From Candidatus Curtissbacteria bacterium (GTDB lineage Bacteria; Patescibacteriota; Microgenomatia; Curtissbacterales; GWA2-41-24), in NCBI GenBank assembly GCA_016195765.1, contig JACPYZ010000006.1:1-5124 (forward strand): a DNA stretch of 5,124 bases, written 5' to 3'. This document shows, piece by piece, positions 1 to 5,124 of this stretch; the first letter of the stretch is position 1; each line of letters begins with the position of its first letter. The notes beneath the pieces are model-generated. The model was not told the origin of the DNA, did no database searches, and was given only the letters and a program-made list of their open reading frames with translations. The translations under genes and the position numbers were made by a program.

Positions 1-348
1 CCGCTTGTTGCTTGGATGCTTTTTAACTTTGGCGACACGTTGTATTACCCGTACGGGGGTTCTTCTGACCTTCATCGCGACGTAATGGCTTCTAATTTAA
101 TCGCTTGGGAAGCGATAAAGTTGGGGCAAAAACTAAAACTCAAAGCCTTTGATATGTGGGGTGCACTGGGACCAAATGCCGACCCAAAAGACGCATGGTT
201 TGGGTTTCATCGTTTTAAATCGGGCTACGGCCCAAGAAATGTGGAATATATAGGTAGTTTTGATTTGGTAGTCAATAAACCGCTTTATCACTTACTAAAT
301 ATTGCCGACCAGCTGAGGTGGATATTTCTGCGCAGCGTAACCAGGTAG
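1..348 (+). CDS. FemA/FemB-family peptidoglycan bridge aminoacyltransferase, C-terminal part (5' end outside window)
   Basis: Members of this family add amino acids from aminoacyl-tRNA to the peptide of lipid-linked peptidoglycan precursors, acting at the cytoplasmic face of the membrane. Frame 1 is open from base 1 (PLVAW before the first Met at 16), so the gene begins upstream and only the last 115 codons are present. The segment shows the family's C-terminal GNAT-like signature: YYPYGGSS, then a helix with LIAWEAIKLG, then AFDMWGALG, then GFHRFKSGYGP and VEYIGSFDLVVNKPLY. This order matches the usual FemAB pattern of Y-x-Y-G-x-S, W-E-A-I, D-x-W-G and F-K-x-G-F-G. It ends in TAG at 346-348. 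Substrate and residue added (Gly, Ala, Ser) cannot be told from this part. The family call is firm; the exact role is inferred. Confidence 0.88.
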   Translation, partial: PLVAWMLFNFGDTLYYPYGGSSDLHRDVMASNLIAWEAIKLGQKLKLKAFDMWGALGPNADPKDAWFGFHRFKSGYGPRNVEYIGSFDLVVNKPLYHLLNIADQLRWIFLRSVTR

Positions 349-361
349 GGTTACTTTGTTA
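337..361 (+). terminator. Possible weak intrinsic terminator overlapping the femAB-like stop codon
   Basis: GTAACC (337-342) pairs perfectly with GGTTAC (349-354), leaving a 6-base loop AGGTAG that contains the TAG stop codon. It is followed by a broken T-rich tract, TTTGTTATTA. The stem is only 6 bp and the T tract is interrupted, so termination would be partial at best. The hairpin may instead be chance or may protect the 3' end. Confidence 0.3.
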
Positions 362-384
362 TTACTGAATTTTGCCTTTTTAAT
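356..384 (+). promoter_or_regulatory. Candidate sigma70-type promoter for the PH-like gene
   Basis: TTGTTA (356-361, 4 of 6 to the -35 consensus) is separated by 17 bases from TTTAAT (379-384, 5 of 6 to the -10 consensus). A transcript starting near 391 would place the ribosome binding site at its 5' end, just ahead of the ATG at 412. The surroundings are AT-rich, so chance matches are common. Confidence 0.33.
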
Positions 385-398
385 TACATCTATTTGAT

Positions 399-403
399 AA
401 GGT
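399..403 (+). promoter_or_regulatory. Ribosome binding site for start at 412
   Basis: AAGGT lies 8 bases before the ATG at 412. It is a short Shine-Dalgarno match, weaker than the internal one at 568-574, and it is the main sequence support for the upstream start. Confidence 0.4.
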
Positions 404-411
404 AACTTGGC

Positions 412-948
412 ATGAATTACGATGACGAATGGAATCAAATTAGACATAAATACTGGCCCCCATCACCACAGGCGAGATCTGCCTTGAATTTAGCCAATTC
501 AAATACCGACAACGAGTCACCAGAAACACATGAGAAAAATTTGGATAATTTGGCAAAGCGGGCTTCGAAAGGAGTTTTGATGCACATAAAAGGAGTTTTC
601 CCACTAGATATTTTTCCTGACGAGGTGGTTGTCGATATTAACAAGGTAAATATAATTCGCAACGATCTTTTCGGAAGAAAAATTCACAGCGTATATCTAA
701 AGGATATATCTGACGTAATTGTTAACTCCTCTATCTTTTTTTCCAGCCTGAAAATTGTTGATATGGGTTTTACCGAAAGCGGAATTGTTATTAAAAATTT
801 AAAAAGAGGCGAAGCAGAGGAGGCAAGAAGAGTGATTCAAGGTTTGGTTGTTTCCACTAAGCAGAATATTAACCTTTCCAAAATCGACCCAGAAGAGCTG
901 CGAGACAAAGTTGGGCGAATCGGCGAGGCGTGGGGAATTGATAGTTAA
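412..948 (+). CDS. Small PH-like domain protein, conserved hypothetical
   Basis: 178 residues, no signal peptide or membrane segment, so probably cytoplasmic. Residues 1-50 are polar and low in order (WPPSPQARS, then a stretch rich in Asn, Glu and Thr). From about residue 48 (LAKRASKG) to 147 the chain looks like a bacterial pleckstrin-homology-like fold: alternating beta strands (EVVVDINKVNIIRN, IHSVYLKDISDVIVN, SSLKIVDMG, GIVIKNL) closed by a C-terminal helix (GEAEEARRVIQGLVV). A short tail NLSKIDPEELRDKVGRIGE follows. I recall similar proteins in Candidate Phyla Radiation genomes, without known function. The start at 412 is chosen because the LAKRASKG segment, part of the remembered conserved region, lies before the alternative ATG at 580. 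That alternative has a stronger ribosome binding site and would give a 122-residue protein. The gene follows the femAB-like gene by 63 bases, possibly with its own promoter. No enzymatic motif is visible; a binding or scaffold role is only a guess. Confidence 0.8.
   Translation: MNYDDEWNQIRHKYWPPSPQARSALNLANSNTDNESPETHEKNLDNLAKRASKGVLMHIKGVFPLDIFPDEVVVDINKVNIIRNDLFGRKIHSVYLKDISDVIVNSSIFFSSLKIVDMGFTESGIVIKNLKRGEAEEARRVIQGLVVSTKQNINLSKIDPEELRDKVGRIGEAWGIDS
568..574 (+). promoter_or_regulatory. Strong internal Shine-Dalgarno ahead of in-frame ATG 580
   Basis: AAAGGAG lies 5 bases before an in-frame ATG (580-582, Met57 of the PH-like protein). This is the best ribosome binding match I noticed by eye in the window. 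The 11-mer AAAGGAGTTTT recurs 20 bases downstream (588-598), because the protein reads KGV twice (K-G-V-L-M-H-I-K-G-V-F), so coding constraint can explain it. Confidence 0.35.
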
Positions 949-972
949 GTGGCCTAGAGGAATTTTAGTCTA

Positions 973-1002
973 TTGTCAAAATAGTCGCCCGTAGTTTAAA
1001 AT
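973..1002 (+). promoter_or_regulatory. Candidate sigma70-type promoter inside the intergenic region
   Basis: TTGTCA (973-978, 5 of 6 to TTGACA) is followed after 18 bases by TAAAAT (997-1002, 5 of 6 to TATAAT). Predicted transcription start is near 1009. No gene lies downstream on this strand before the terminator at 1029-1058, so it would drive only a ~50-nt RNA, unless transcription reads through. Confidence 0.35.
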
Positions 1003-1028
1003 GTAGTTATCGTTGTTTTAACGAATTG

Positions 1029-1058
1029 CCAGAAATTATTACAGTTTCTGGTTTTTTT
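1029..1058 (+). terminator. Intrinsic terminator of the plus-strand unit
   Basis: CCAGAAA (1029-1035) pairs with TTTCTGG (1045-1051). The stem extends inward by a T-G wobble (1036/1044) and a T-A pair (1037/1043) to 9 bp with a 5-base loop. Seven T residues follow directly (1052-1058). It lies 80 bases after the PH-like stop codon and most likely ends that transcript. Confidence 0.82.
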
Positions 1059-1108
1059 GTGGAAAATTGTGTTATTTGATCTTTTTTGAGCTTTTTTAAA
1101 AATTTCCT

Positions 1109-1129
1109 TGCTATTTTTAGCACTTTTTT
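1109..1129 (+). terminator. Weak second terminator-like hairpin
   Basis: TGCTA (1109-1113) and TAGCA (1118-1122) form a 5-bp stem with a TTTT loop, followed by C and six T residues (1124-1129). The stem is short, so it may be a backup to the stronger terminator upstream or a chance product of the T-rich sequence. Confidence 0.25.
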
Positions 1130-1178
1130 CTTCTAATCTTCCAAAATTCCTTGTTAAAAAAGTTTAACTTTAGCCTCG

Positions 1179-1238
1179 GGAATAAATTTTTCAAAGAATC
1201 TTTCTAGAAGTTAAAACTAGAAAACGGAATAAATTTTT
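1179..1238. repeat. Pair of 13-base direct repeats
   Basis: GGAATAAATTTTT occurs at 1179-1191 and again at 1226-1238, 47 bases apart start to start, each preceded by a CG-containing triplet (CGG context). The pair flanks the inverted repeat at 1201-1223. The low complexity of the region limits its significance. Confidence 0.4.
1201..1223. repeat. Perfect inverted repeat near the 3' end of the minus-strand operon
   Basis: TTTCTAG (1201-1207) and CTAGAAA (1217-1223) form a 7-bp stem with a 9-base loop, 28 bases past the methyltransferase stop codon. On the minus strand it is followed by GATTCTTTG rather than a T run, so it is not a standard intrinsic terminator. It could stabilise the mRNA 3' end. 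A smaller hairpin, GTTAAA/TTTAAC with a 4-base loop, lies at 1153-1168. Confidence 0.4.
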
Positions 1239-1251
1239 ACAAAACCTATAA

Positions 1252-1776
1252 CTATACTTTATAGAGGTAAATTCCGTCTTTTGATTTTTGGGGTTTTTTG
1301 CCAGGAAATGGGTTTGTATTGACCACTACCCTAGTGCCCTTTGAGCACTTCTCCCAGACTAATTTTTCTAGTTTGGGCATAGTTTTGCGCATTGCGTAGA
1401 CAAAAACGACATCAGCAATTTTTAAATCAGCTTTCCAAAACGAAGATTTATTTACAGAAATATGGTCTGACAAACCTTTAATTTTTGCGTGAAATGAGGA
1501 GATTGCAACCAAAAGCGGATTAATTTCGTAACCTACAGCAAACGCACCTTTTTGAGCTGCTGAAATTAAAAGCCTCCCGTCACCAGAGCCTAAATCGACA
1601 GCCGTCTCCCCTTTTTTAAGAGCGGCAAAACTCATTATAGTTTCGATTCTTTTTCTTTTTGTACCAACATAAGGAAGTTCTAAAAATAGATCGAAAATAA
1701 AAAAGAAAAACAAAATGACAATAAAAAGTAAAAGTATAAAAACGATGATAAAGAGAATTGTTAAAAGGAAAGCCAT
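1252..1776 (-). CDS. Membrane-anchored class I SAM-dependent methyltransferase, FAM173/aKMT-like
   Basis: 174 residues. Residues 3-32 are one long hydrophobic segment (LLTILFIIVFILLLF and onward), followed by the basic patch KRKR (40-43). That suggests an N-terminal anchor with the catalytic domain in the cytoplasm. The domain begins with PYVGTKRKRIETIM, then the SAM-binding motif VDLGSGDGR (60-68), the acidic strand-2 motif VGYEINP (81-87, Glu84), SSFWKADLKIADVVFVY (111-127), a helix KLEKLVWEKC, and TRVVVNTNPFP (148-158). The order, the Y-E-x-N-P motif and the NPFP ending resemble the eukaryotic FAM173/ATPSCKMT and archaeal aKMT protein-lysine methyltransferases. The substrate here is unknown. 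The start is fixed by the hydrophobic segment: the next Met (residue 48) would remove it. The ATG lies 3 bases after the helicase-nuclease stop, with no visible Shine-Dalgarno sequence, so translation is probably coupled. The stop is TAG at 1252-1254. Confidence 0.83.
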   Translation of the reverse strand: MAFLLTILFIIVFILLLFIVILFFFFIFDLFLELPYVGTKRKRIETIMSFAALKKGETAVDLGSGDGRLLISAAQKGAFAVGYEINPLLVAISSFHAKIKGLSDHISVNKSSFWKADLKIADVVFVYAMRKTMPKLEKLVWEKCSKGTRVVVNTNPFPGKKPQKSKDGIYLYKV

Positions 1777-1779
1777 TTA

Positions 1780-4710
1780 TTATATTTTAGCTAAAGAAAA
1801 GGGACAAATGCTGTTATAGGCACAATAGGTGCATGCTGGTTCGCGTCCAAAGTATTTGGGTTTTGCAGCAAATGTATTATTTTTAGTGTCCGAGCGAATT
1901 TTTTCGGCAGTTTCTGCAATTAAATTTTCTACTTTTTCCAGATCCTTTTCTGTTGGCTGATAGGACCCCTCGATACCAGTTTCTAGAAAATGTAATGAGA
2001 CTTTTTCTGGGATAAGCTGATGCTTTTTCCAATAATAAAGAGCGTAAATTCCGAGCTGAGTCGATTCTTTGGCTTGAGCGTCTGCTCTTTCTTGATCAAT
2101 ATTTTCTGAAGATTTGTAATCGATAATATGAATTTTGCCACCTGCTTTTACATCGACCCTGTCAAAACGACCGACTACCAGCGTTTCTTTAACATTAAAT
2201 TTAAAGCCTGCCTCTATTAAACTTGGTACTTCGGGATTTTTAGATTCACGAATCCAAAATTTTTCGAGTGCTAATTTTCCTTGAGCTTTTCTTTTTTCTT
2301 CATGTTCGATTGTTAAAAATCCTTCGCTATCCCAGACATTTTCAAACACTTCCAAAAGCTGCGGCAGATTTAAAATTTCTCCGCGTTTTTTGGCGTTGAA
2401 AAAAGCGGCGATGGCATTATGAAGTGCCGCACCATAAGCAATGGCATGGTGGCGCAAAATTGGGACTCTTAATAAATGAATGTAGCGATACTTGTAGGCA
2501 CAAGTTAAGTAATCGTCAATTGACCCTTGGGTAAGTTTTAAAACGTCTACATCAAACATAATTGTTTGCGTAATTCTTGGAGGAGTTGGCGCAAATTTTT
2601 CGATTTTCTCAATCGGAGACAGGCGAACTTCTGTTGCTGCCGAAGTTGGTTTATCTAAGGCTTCCAGAACAAAAGGAGAGATTTTTTTTGCACGCATTCC
2701 ACCAACGTCTTTCGACCAGGTGAAGTACACAAGATCTTTGGCTCTGGTTATGCCTACATAGAATAATCTTCTTTCTTCTTCCAGGTGCCAATTGCCGCTT
2801 GGCAGTGTTTCTTTTATTAAAGCTTGTGGAAGTTCTATTGCTTCTGATCTTGCCCGAGATGGAAAACGATCGGCAACTAGATTCACCATAAAAACTACAG
2901 GAAATTCTAGGCCTTTGGCACCATGAACTGTCATGACATTGACAGCGTCTAGGTCTGGGTCGAATTCAATGGTTGCTGGATCGTCCCCCGCATCGCGTAA
3001 TGCCGAAAGATAATCTACAAACTGCGAAACAGTTTCAATTTTTGCGACGTCTTGAAATTCTTTAACTTTGTCGAAAAACTTGGCAATATTTTGAACTTTT
3101 AATTGATTTTCGATTCCGCCTTCTCTTTCAAGCTTTGTTAGATAGCTTGTTCTTTTGAGAAAACCGTAAATAACTTTTCCAGCGTTTTGAGTTTTTGAAA
3201 GCTCTATTGCCACATTTAAATCTTCTAAAACTTTATCTGTGATAGTTTTTGCTTCTTCTGAAATTTCTGGGCTTCCTAAATTTTCTTCCGCTGATATTTT
3301 TTCTAGATTAGTAAGAACATAAAATAGAGACCTATTTTTCCTTTTTGCAAAAGAAGTTAATTTAATCGCTTCCACTGGGGGCATATCGTAGATTTCCGAG
3401 GTAAGTAGATTAAAAAGATTTAAGCTATCTTCAAAATTATCAATTGCTGTTAGAAAAGATATTATTAAACTCACTTCTGGCTGATGGTAAAGACCAGAAG
3501 AGCCAACAAATTTGTGGGGTATACCTTTCATATTTAAAGCTCTGAGGAAGTGATCTGCTTGAGAGTTCGCTCTGACTAATATTGCAAAATCTTTATATGC
3601 TACTAGCTTTTCGCTTTTGTTTTTTCGATTTTTAGACATTAACTTTTCAATTTCTTCGGCGACGCAATCTGCTTCGCTTGAGATTGTACTTGCAAATATT
3701 TCCTGCGGGTATTTTAATTTTTTATCGATATTGTTTTTGACTTCTAAGCGGTCTGGGTCGTTGTGTTTAATAAGCTTATAAGCGGAGTCTAAAATCGATT
3801 GAGTTGATCTATAATTTTGAGTTAGAACGACTTGTCCTGCTTCTTTATAAGTTCTGTTAAACTCTAAAATGTTTGAAATTGCCGCACCGCGGAATTTATA
3901 GATAGATTGATCATCGTCTCCCACAACACAAATATTTTTATGAGCAGACGCAAGCAGGTTAACCAGAAGATTTTGGGAATAATTAGTATCTTGGTATTCA
4001 TCTACCAAAATATATTTAAATTGCTCTTGATAATTTTTTAGGATTTTTGGGCGGCGTTTGAAAAGATCTATTGCTTTTGTTACAAGATCGCCAAAATCCA
4101 TGAATCCCGCCTCATCTTTAAACTTTTCGTAAGATTGGTAACAAGCCGCTAGTTCATTGTATTTTTGAACTTCCAGTTTTTCTTCTTCTGTTTCGCCTTT
4201 TTGTATCTGGGCAAATTTTGCAAAATCTTCCGGTAAAATATTTTCGTCTTTAAGACGCGAAAAAAAAGATAAAATGGCTGAGATGAATTTGTTGGGATTA
4301 CCAAGCGGACGATAATAGTCCAGCTGAAAACGAAAAAGGTTTTGTTGGAAAAATAAAACCTGTTGAGGACGCGAGAAAACTTTAAAGTTTGGAGTAAGAC
4401 CTATTTCGATTGCATTTTCTCGCAGAACTCTGTCGCCAAATGCATGAAAGGTGGAAATCCAAGTATCTATAAAACCATATGGCACCAAAACATCGACTCT
4501 TTCTTCCATTTCCCCTGCCGCTTTTTCCGTAAATGTTAGCGCCAAAATTTCTGATGGTTTGGCGAGTTTCTTTTCAATGATATGGGCAATTCTTCTTGCA
4601 ATAACCGTTGTTTTCCCAGTGCCAGCCCCAGCAATTATTAGAAGCGGGCCTTCTGTTGTTGTAACTGCCTTGAGCTGTTCTGGATTTAAATCTTTGAGTA
4701 TATCTGCCAT
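1780..4710 (-). CDS. UvrD/Rep-family DNA helicase fused to Fe-S PD-(D/E)XK nuclease (AddAB/AdnAB-like)
   Basis: 976 residues with a complete SF1A helicase and a C-terminal nuclease, the layout of enzymes that unwind and resect double-strand ends. Helicase motifs: LNPEQ (8-12, Q motif), Walker A GAGTGKT (28-34), LTFTEKAA (58-65), TFHAF (87-91), Walker B LVDEYQDTN (235-243), GDDDQSIYKFRG (264-275), TQNYRS (297-302), TVHGAKGLEF (594-603) and ERRLFYVGITRAKD (646-659). The nuclease, from about 720, has His764 in GAALHNAI, Asp850 in GRFDRVD, the core IDYKSS (Asp864, Lys866) and Gln885 in TQLGIYALYY. Cys737 together with Cys960, Cys963 and Cys969 (C-x2-C-x5-C) form the expected four-cysteine 4Fe-4S site of AddB/Cas4-type nucleases. 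No key residue is missing. The start ATG at 4708-4710 lies 10 bases after the rmuC stop, and only AGG very close to the ATG resembles a ribosome site. The gene ends TAATAA directly before the methyltransferase ATG. The exact partner, polarity and any Chi-like control cannot be read from sequence. Confidence 0.95.
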   Translation of the reverse strand: MADILKDLNPEQLKAVTTTEGPLLIIAGAGTGKTTVIARRIAHIIEKKLAKPSEILALTFTEKAAGEMEERVDVLVPYGFIDTWISTFHAFGDRVLRENAIEIGLTPNFKVFSRPQQVLFFQQNLFRFQLDYYRPLGNPNKFISAILSFFSRLKDENILPEDFAKFAQIQKGETEEEKLEVQKYNELAACYQSYEKFKDEAGFMDFGDLVTKAIDLFKRRPKILKNYQEQFKYILVDEYQDTNYSQNLLVNLLASAHKNICVVGDDDQSIYKFRGAAISNILEFNRTYKEAGQVVLTQNYRSTQSILDSAYKLIKHNDPDRLEVKNNIDKKLKYPQEIFASTISSEADCVAEEIEKLMSKNRKNKSEKLVAYKDFAILVRANSQADHFLRALNMKGIPHKFVGSSGLYHQPEVSLIISFLTAIDNFEDSLNLFNLLTSEIYDMPPVEAIKLTSFAKRKNRSLFYVLTNLEKISAEENLGSPEISEEAKTITDKVLEDLNVAIELSKTQNAGKVIYGFLKRTSYLTKLEREGGIENQLKVQNIAKFFDKVKEFQDVAKIETVSQFVDYLSALRDAGDDPATIEFDPDLDAVNVMTVHGAKGLEFPVVFMVNLVADRFPSRARSEAIELPQALIKETLPSGNWHLEEERRLFYVGITRAKDLVYFTWSKDVGGMRAKKISPFVLEALDKPTSAATEVRLSPIEKIEKFAPTPPRITQTIMFDVDVLKLTQGSIDDYLTCAYKYRYIHLLRVPILRHHAIAYGAALHNAIAAFFNAKKRGEILNLPQLLEVFENVWDSEGFLTIEHEEKRKAQGKLALEKFWIRESKNPEVPSLIEAGFKFNVKETLVVGRFDRVDVKAGGKIHIIDYKSSENIDQERADAQAKESTQLGIYALYYWKKHQLIPEKVSLHFLETGIEGSYQPTEKDLEKVENLIAETAEKIRSDTKNNTFAAKPKYFGREPACTYCAYNSICPFSLAKI

Positions 4711-4720
4711 AACCTACGGG

Positions 4721-5124
4721 TTATTTTGCCTTTAGTGACTTTGTGGCCTTTTCTTCTATTGTTTGAACCGTTGCGATTTTGTTTGAAAGACGCGAATAAC
4801 GGGAATTAACATCGTCGCTTGATGCTGCCGCATTTTTAATATGCTTGGTGAGAACAGATAGTGAGCCGCCAAATTTTTCGGTTTCGTCAGAAATTTCTCT
4901 GAGGGCTGCTAAAATTTGGCCTGCTTGTTTTTCGATCTTTGAACCTTCTAGTGACATGATGATTGCTCGCAAATATGCATAGAGAGTATTTGGTGAAACA
5001 GGCCGAACACGTTTCCGATAAGCATAATCGTCGAGTTCTGGAGAGTTTGTAAGTATTTCGTAGTAGATTGGTTCTGACGGTATGTACATCAGTGCAAAAT
5101 CTAGAGTGCCTTCTTGGGGACGAA
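4721..5124 (-). CDS. rmuC: DNA recombination protein RmuC, C-terminal part (5' end outside window)
   Basis: The minus-strand frame stays open to the right edge (RPQEGTLDFAL precedes the Met at 5087-5089), so that Met is internal and the gene starts beyond 5124. About 133 C-terminal residues are present, against roughly 400-500 for whole family members. The fragment matches the conserved RmuC core: DFALMYIPSEPIYYEIL, then KRVRPVSPNTLYAYLRAI, followed by a helical region (KIEKQAGQILAALREI, KFGGSLSVLTKHIKNA) and a basic, lysine-rich end. RmuC proteins are linked genetically to limiting DNA inversions and rearrangements, and their core is related to restriction-type nuclease folds, though the biochemical activity is poorly defined. 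It is the most upstream visible gene of the minus-strand operon, 10 bases before the helicase-nuclease, which supports a shared role in DNA end processing. The stop is TAA at 4721-4723. Confidence 0.9.
   Translation of the reverse strand, partial: RPQEGTLDFALMYIPSEPIYYEILTNSPELDDYAYRKRVRPVSPNTLYAYLRAIIMSLEGSKIEKQAGQILAALREISDETEKFGGSLSVLTKHIKNAAASSDDVNSRYSRLSNKIATVQTIEEKATKSLKAK

Larger units (their letters stand above)
949..1251. other. Convergent intergenic region, AT-rich, no gene found
   Basis: 303 bases between the ends of the plus-strand PH-like gene and the minus-strand methyltransferase gene. I see no open reading frame of useful length and no tRNA or rRNA fold on either strand. It contains a promoter-like pair (973-1002), a plus-strand terminator (1029-1058), a second weaker hairpin with a T run (1109-1129), small inverted repeats at 1153-1168 and 1201-1223, and a 13-base direct repeat. 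From 1059 onward the plus strand is strongly T- and A-rich. No hairpin followed by a clean T run is seen for transcripts arriving from the right. Confidence 0.7.

Noticed and set aside
16..18. ATG at 16 as the start of a 110-residue gene
   Set aside because: The frame is open from base 1 and the protein is clearly the C-terminal end of a longer FemA/FemB-type enzyme.
435..662. 75-codon minus-strand open frame
   Set aside because: It lies antisense inside the PH-like gene, its protein is unlike any family I know, and the plus-strand frame has clear fold and conservation signals.
949..1251. tRNA, other structured RNA or CRISPR in the central gap
   Set aside because: No cloverleaf with a T-loop GGTTCRA-like motif and no evenly spaced repeats were found. 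The only structures are short hairpins and a single pair of 13-base repeats.
1780..4710. Helicase-nuclease as part of a phage-defence system
   Set aside because: Helicase-nuclease pairs occur in defence loci, but here the neighbour is rmuC, the domain order is that of AddAB/AdnAB-type recombination enzymes, and no integrase, other defence gene or transfer signature is visible.
4451..4735. 94-codon plus-strand open frame
   Set aside because: It is antisense to the N-terminal helicase motifs, including Walker A, and spans the rmuC/helicase junction. It is a shadow of the real gene.
5087..5089. ATG at 5089 as the start of a 122-residue gene
   Set aside because: The frame continues without a stop to the window edge, and the residues before the Met (P-Q-E-G-T-L-D-F-A-L) belong to the conserved RmuC core, so the Met is internal.
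1..5124. Alternative genetic code with TGA as glycine (as in some Patescibacteria)
   Set aside because: All genes read complete under the standard code with TAA or TAG stops, and no conserved domain is interrupted by an in-frame TGA. Absence of TGA stops among five genes is too small a sample to mean anything.

Overview
This 5.1 kb window looks like ordinary chromosome from a small-genome, AT-leaning bacterium. The best guess is Candidate Phyla Radiation (Patescibacteria, perhaps Microgenomates or a relative). The grounds are the gene types: a FemA/FemB-family transferase, a small PH-like protein of a type I associate with these lineages, a single-chain UvrD-type helicase fused to an iron-sulfur PD-(D/E)XK nuclease, and tight gene packing. 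This placement is from family memory, not from a marker gene. The standard code fits: all five visible stops are TAA or TAG, and no gene needs TGA read as an amino acid.

Left arm (1-948, plus strand): the C-terminal end of a FemA/FemB-family peptidoglycan bridge aminoacyltransferase is followed, after a 63-base gap, by a 178-residue PH-like domain protein. The gap holds a hairpin whose loop contains the femAB-like stop codon, then a plausible promoter and a modest ribosome binding site.

Middle (949-1251): a 303-base AT-rich stretch without a gene, between convergent transcription units. It contains a good plus-strand intrinsic terminator (1029-1058). A good-looking promoter sits only about 30 bases before it, so a ~50-nt RNA is possible. 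The rest is T-rich DNA with small inverted and direct repeats, and no convincing terminator for the minus-strand genes.

Right arm (1252-5124, minus strand): a compact apparent operon read right to left. It runs rmuC (C-terminal end only, gene enters from the right edge), then 10 bases, then a 976-residue UvrD/Rep helicase-nuclease with every expected motif intact, then 3 bases, then a 174-residue membrane-anchored methyltransferase resembling the FAM173/aKMT lysine methyltransferases. RmuC and the helicase-nuclease both point to DNA recombination or end processing; the methyltransferase may simply be co-transcribed.

I see no mobile element, CRISPR array, tRNA or rRNA. I also see no clear new system. 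The items most worth checking are the membrane-anchored methyltransferase in a recombination operon, the internal translation start at 580, and the possible short RNA in the central gap.
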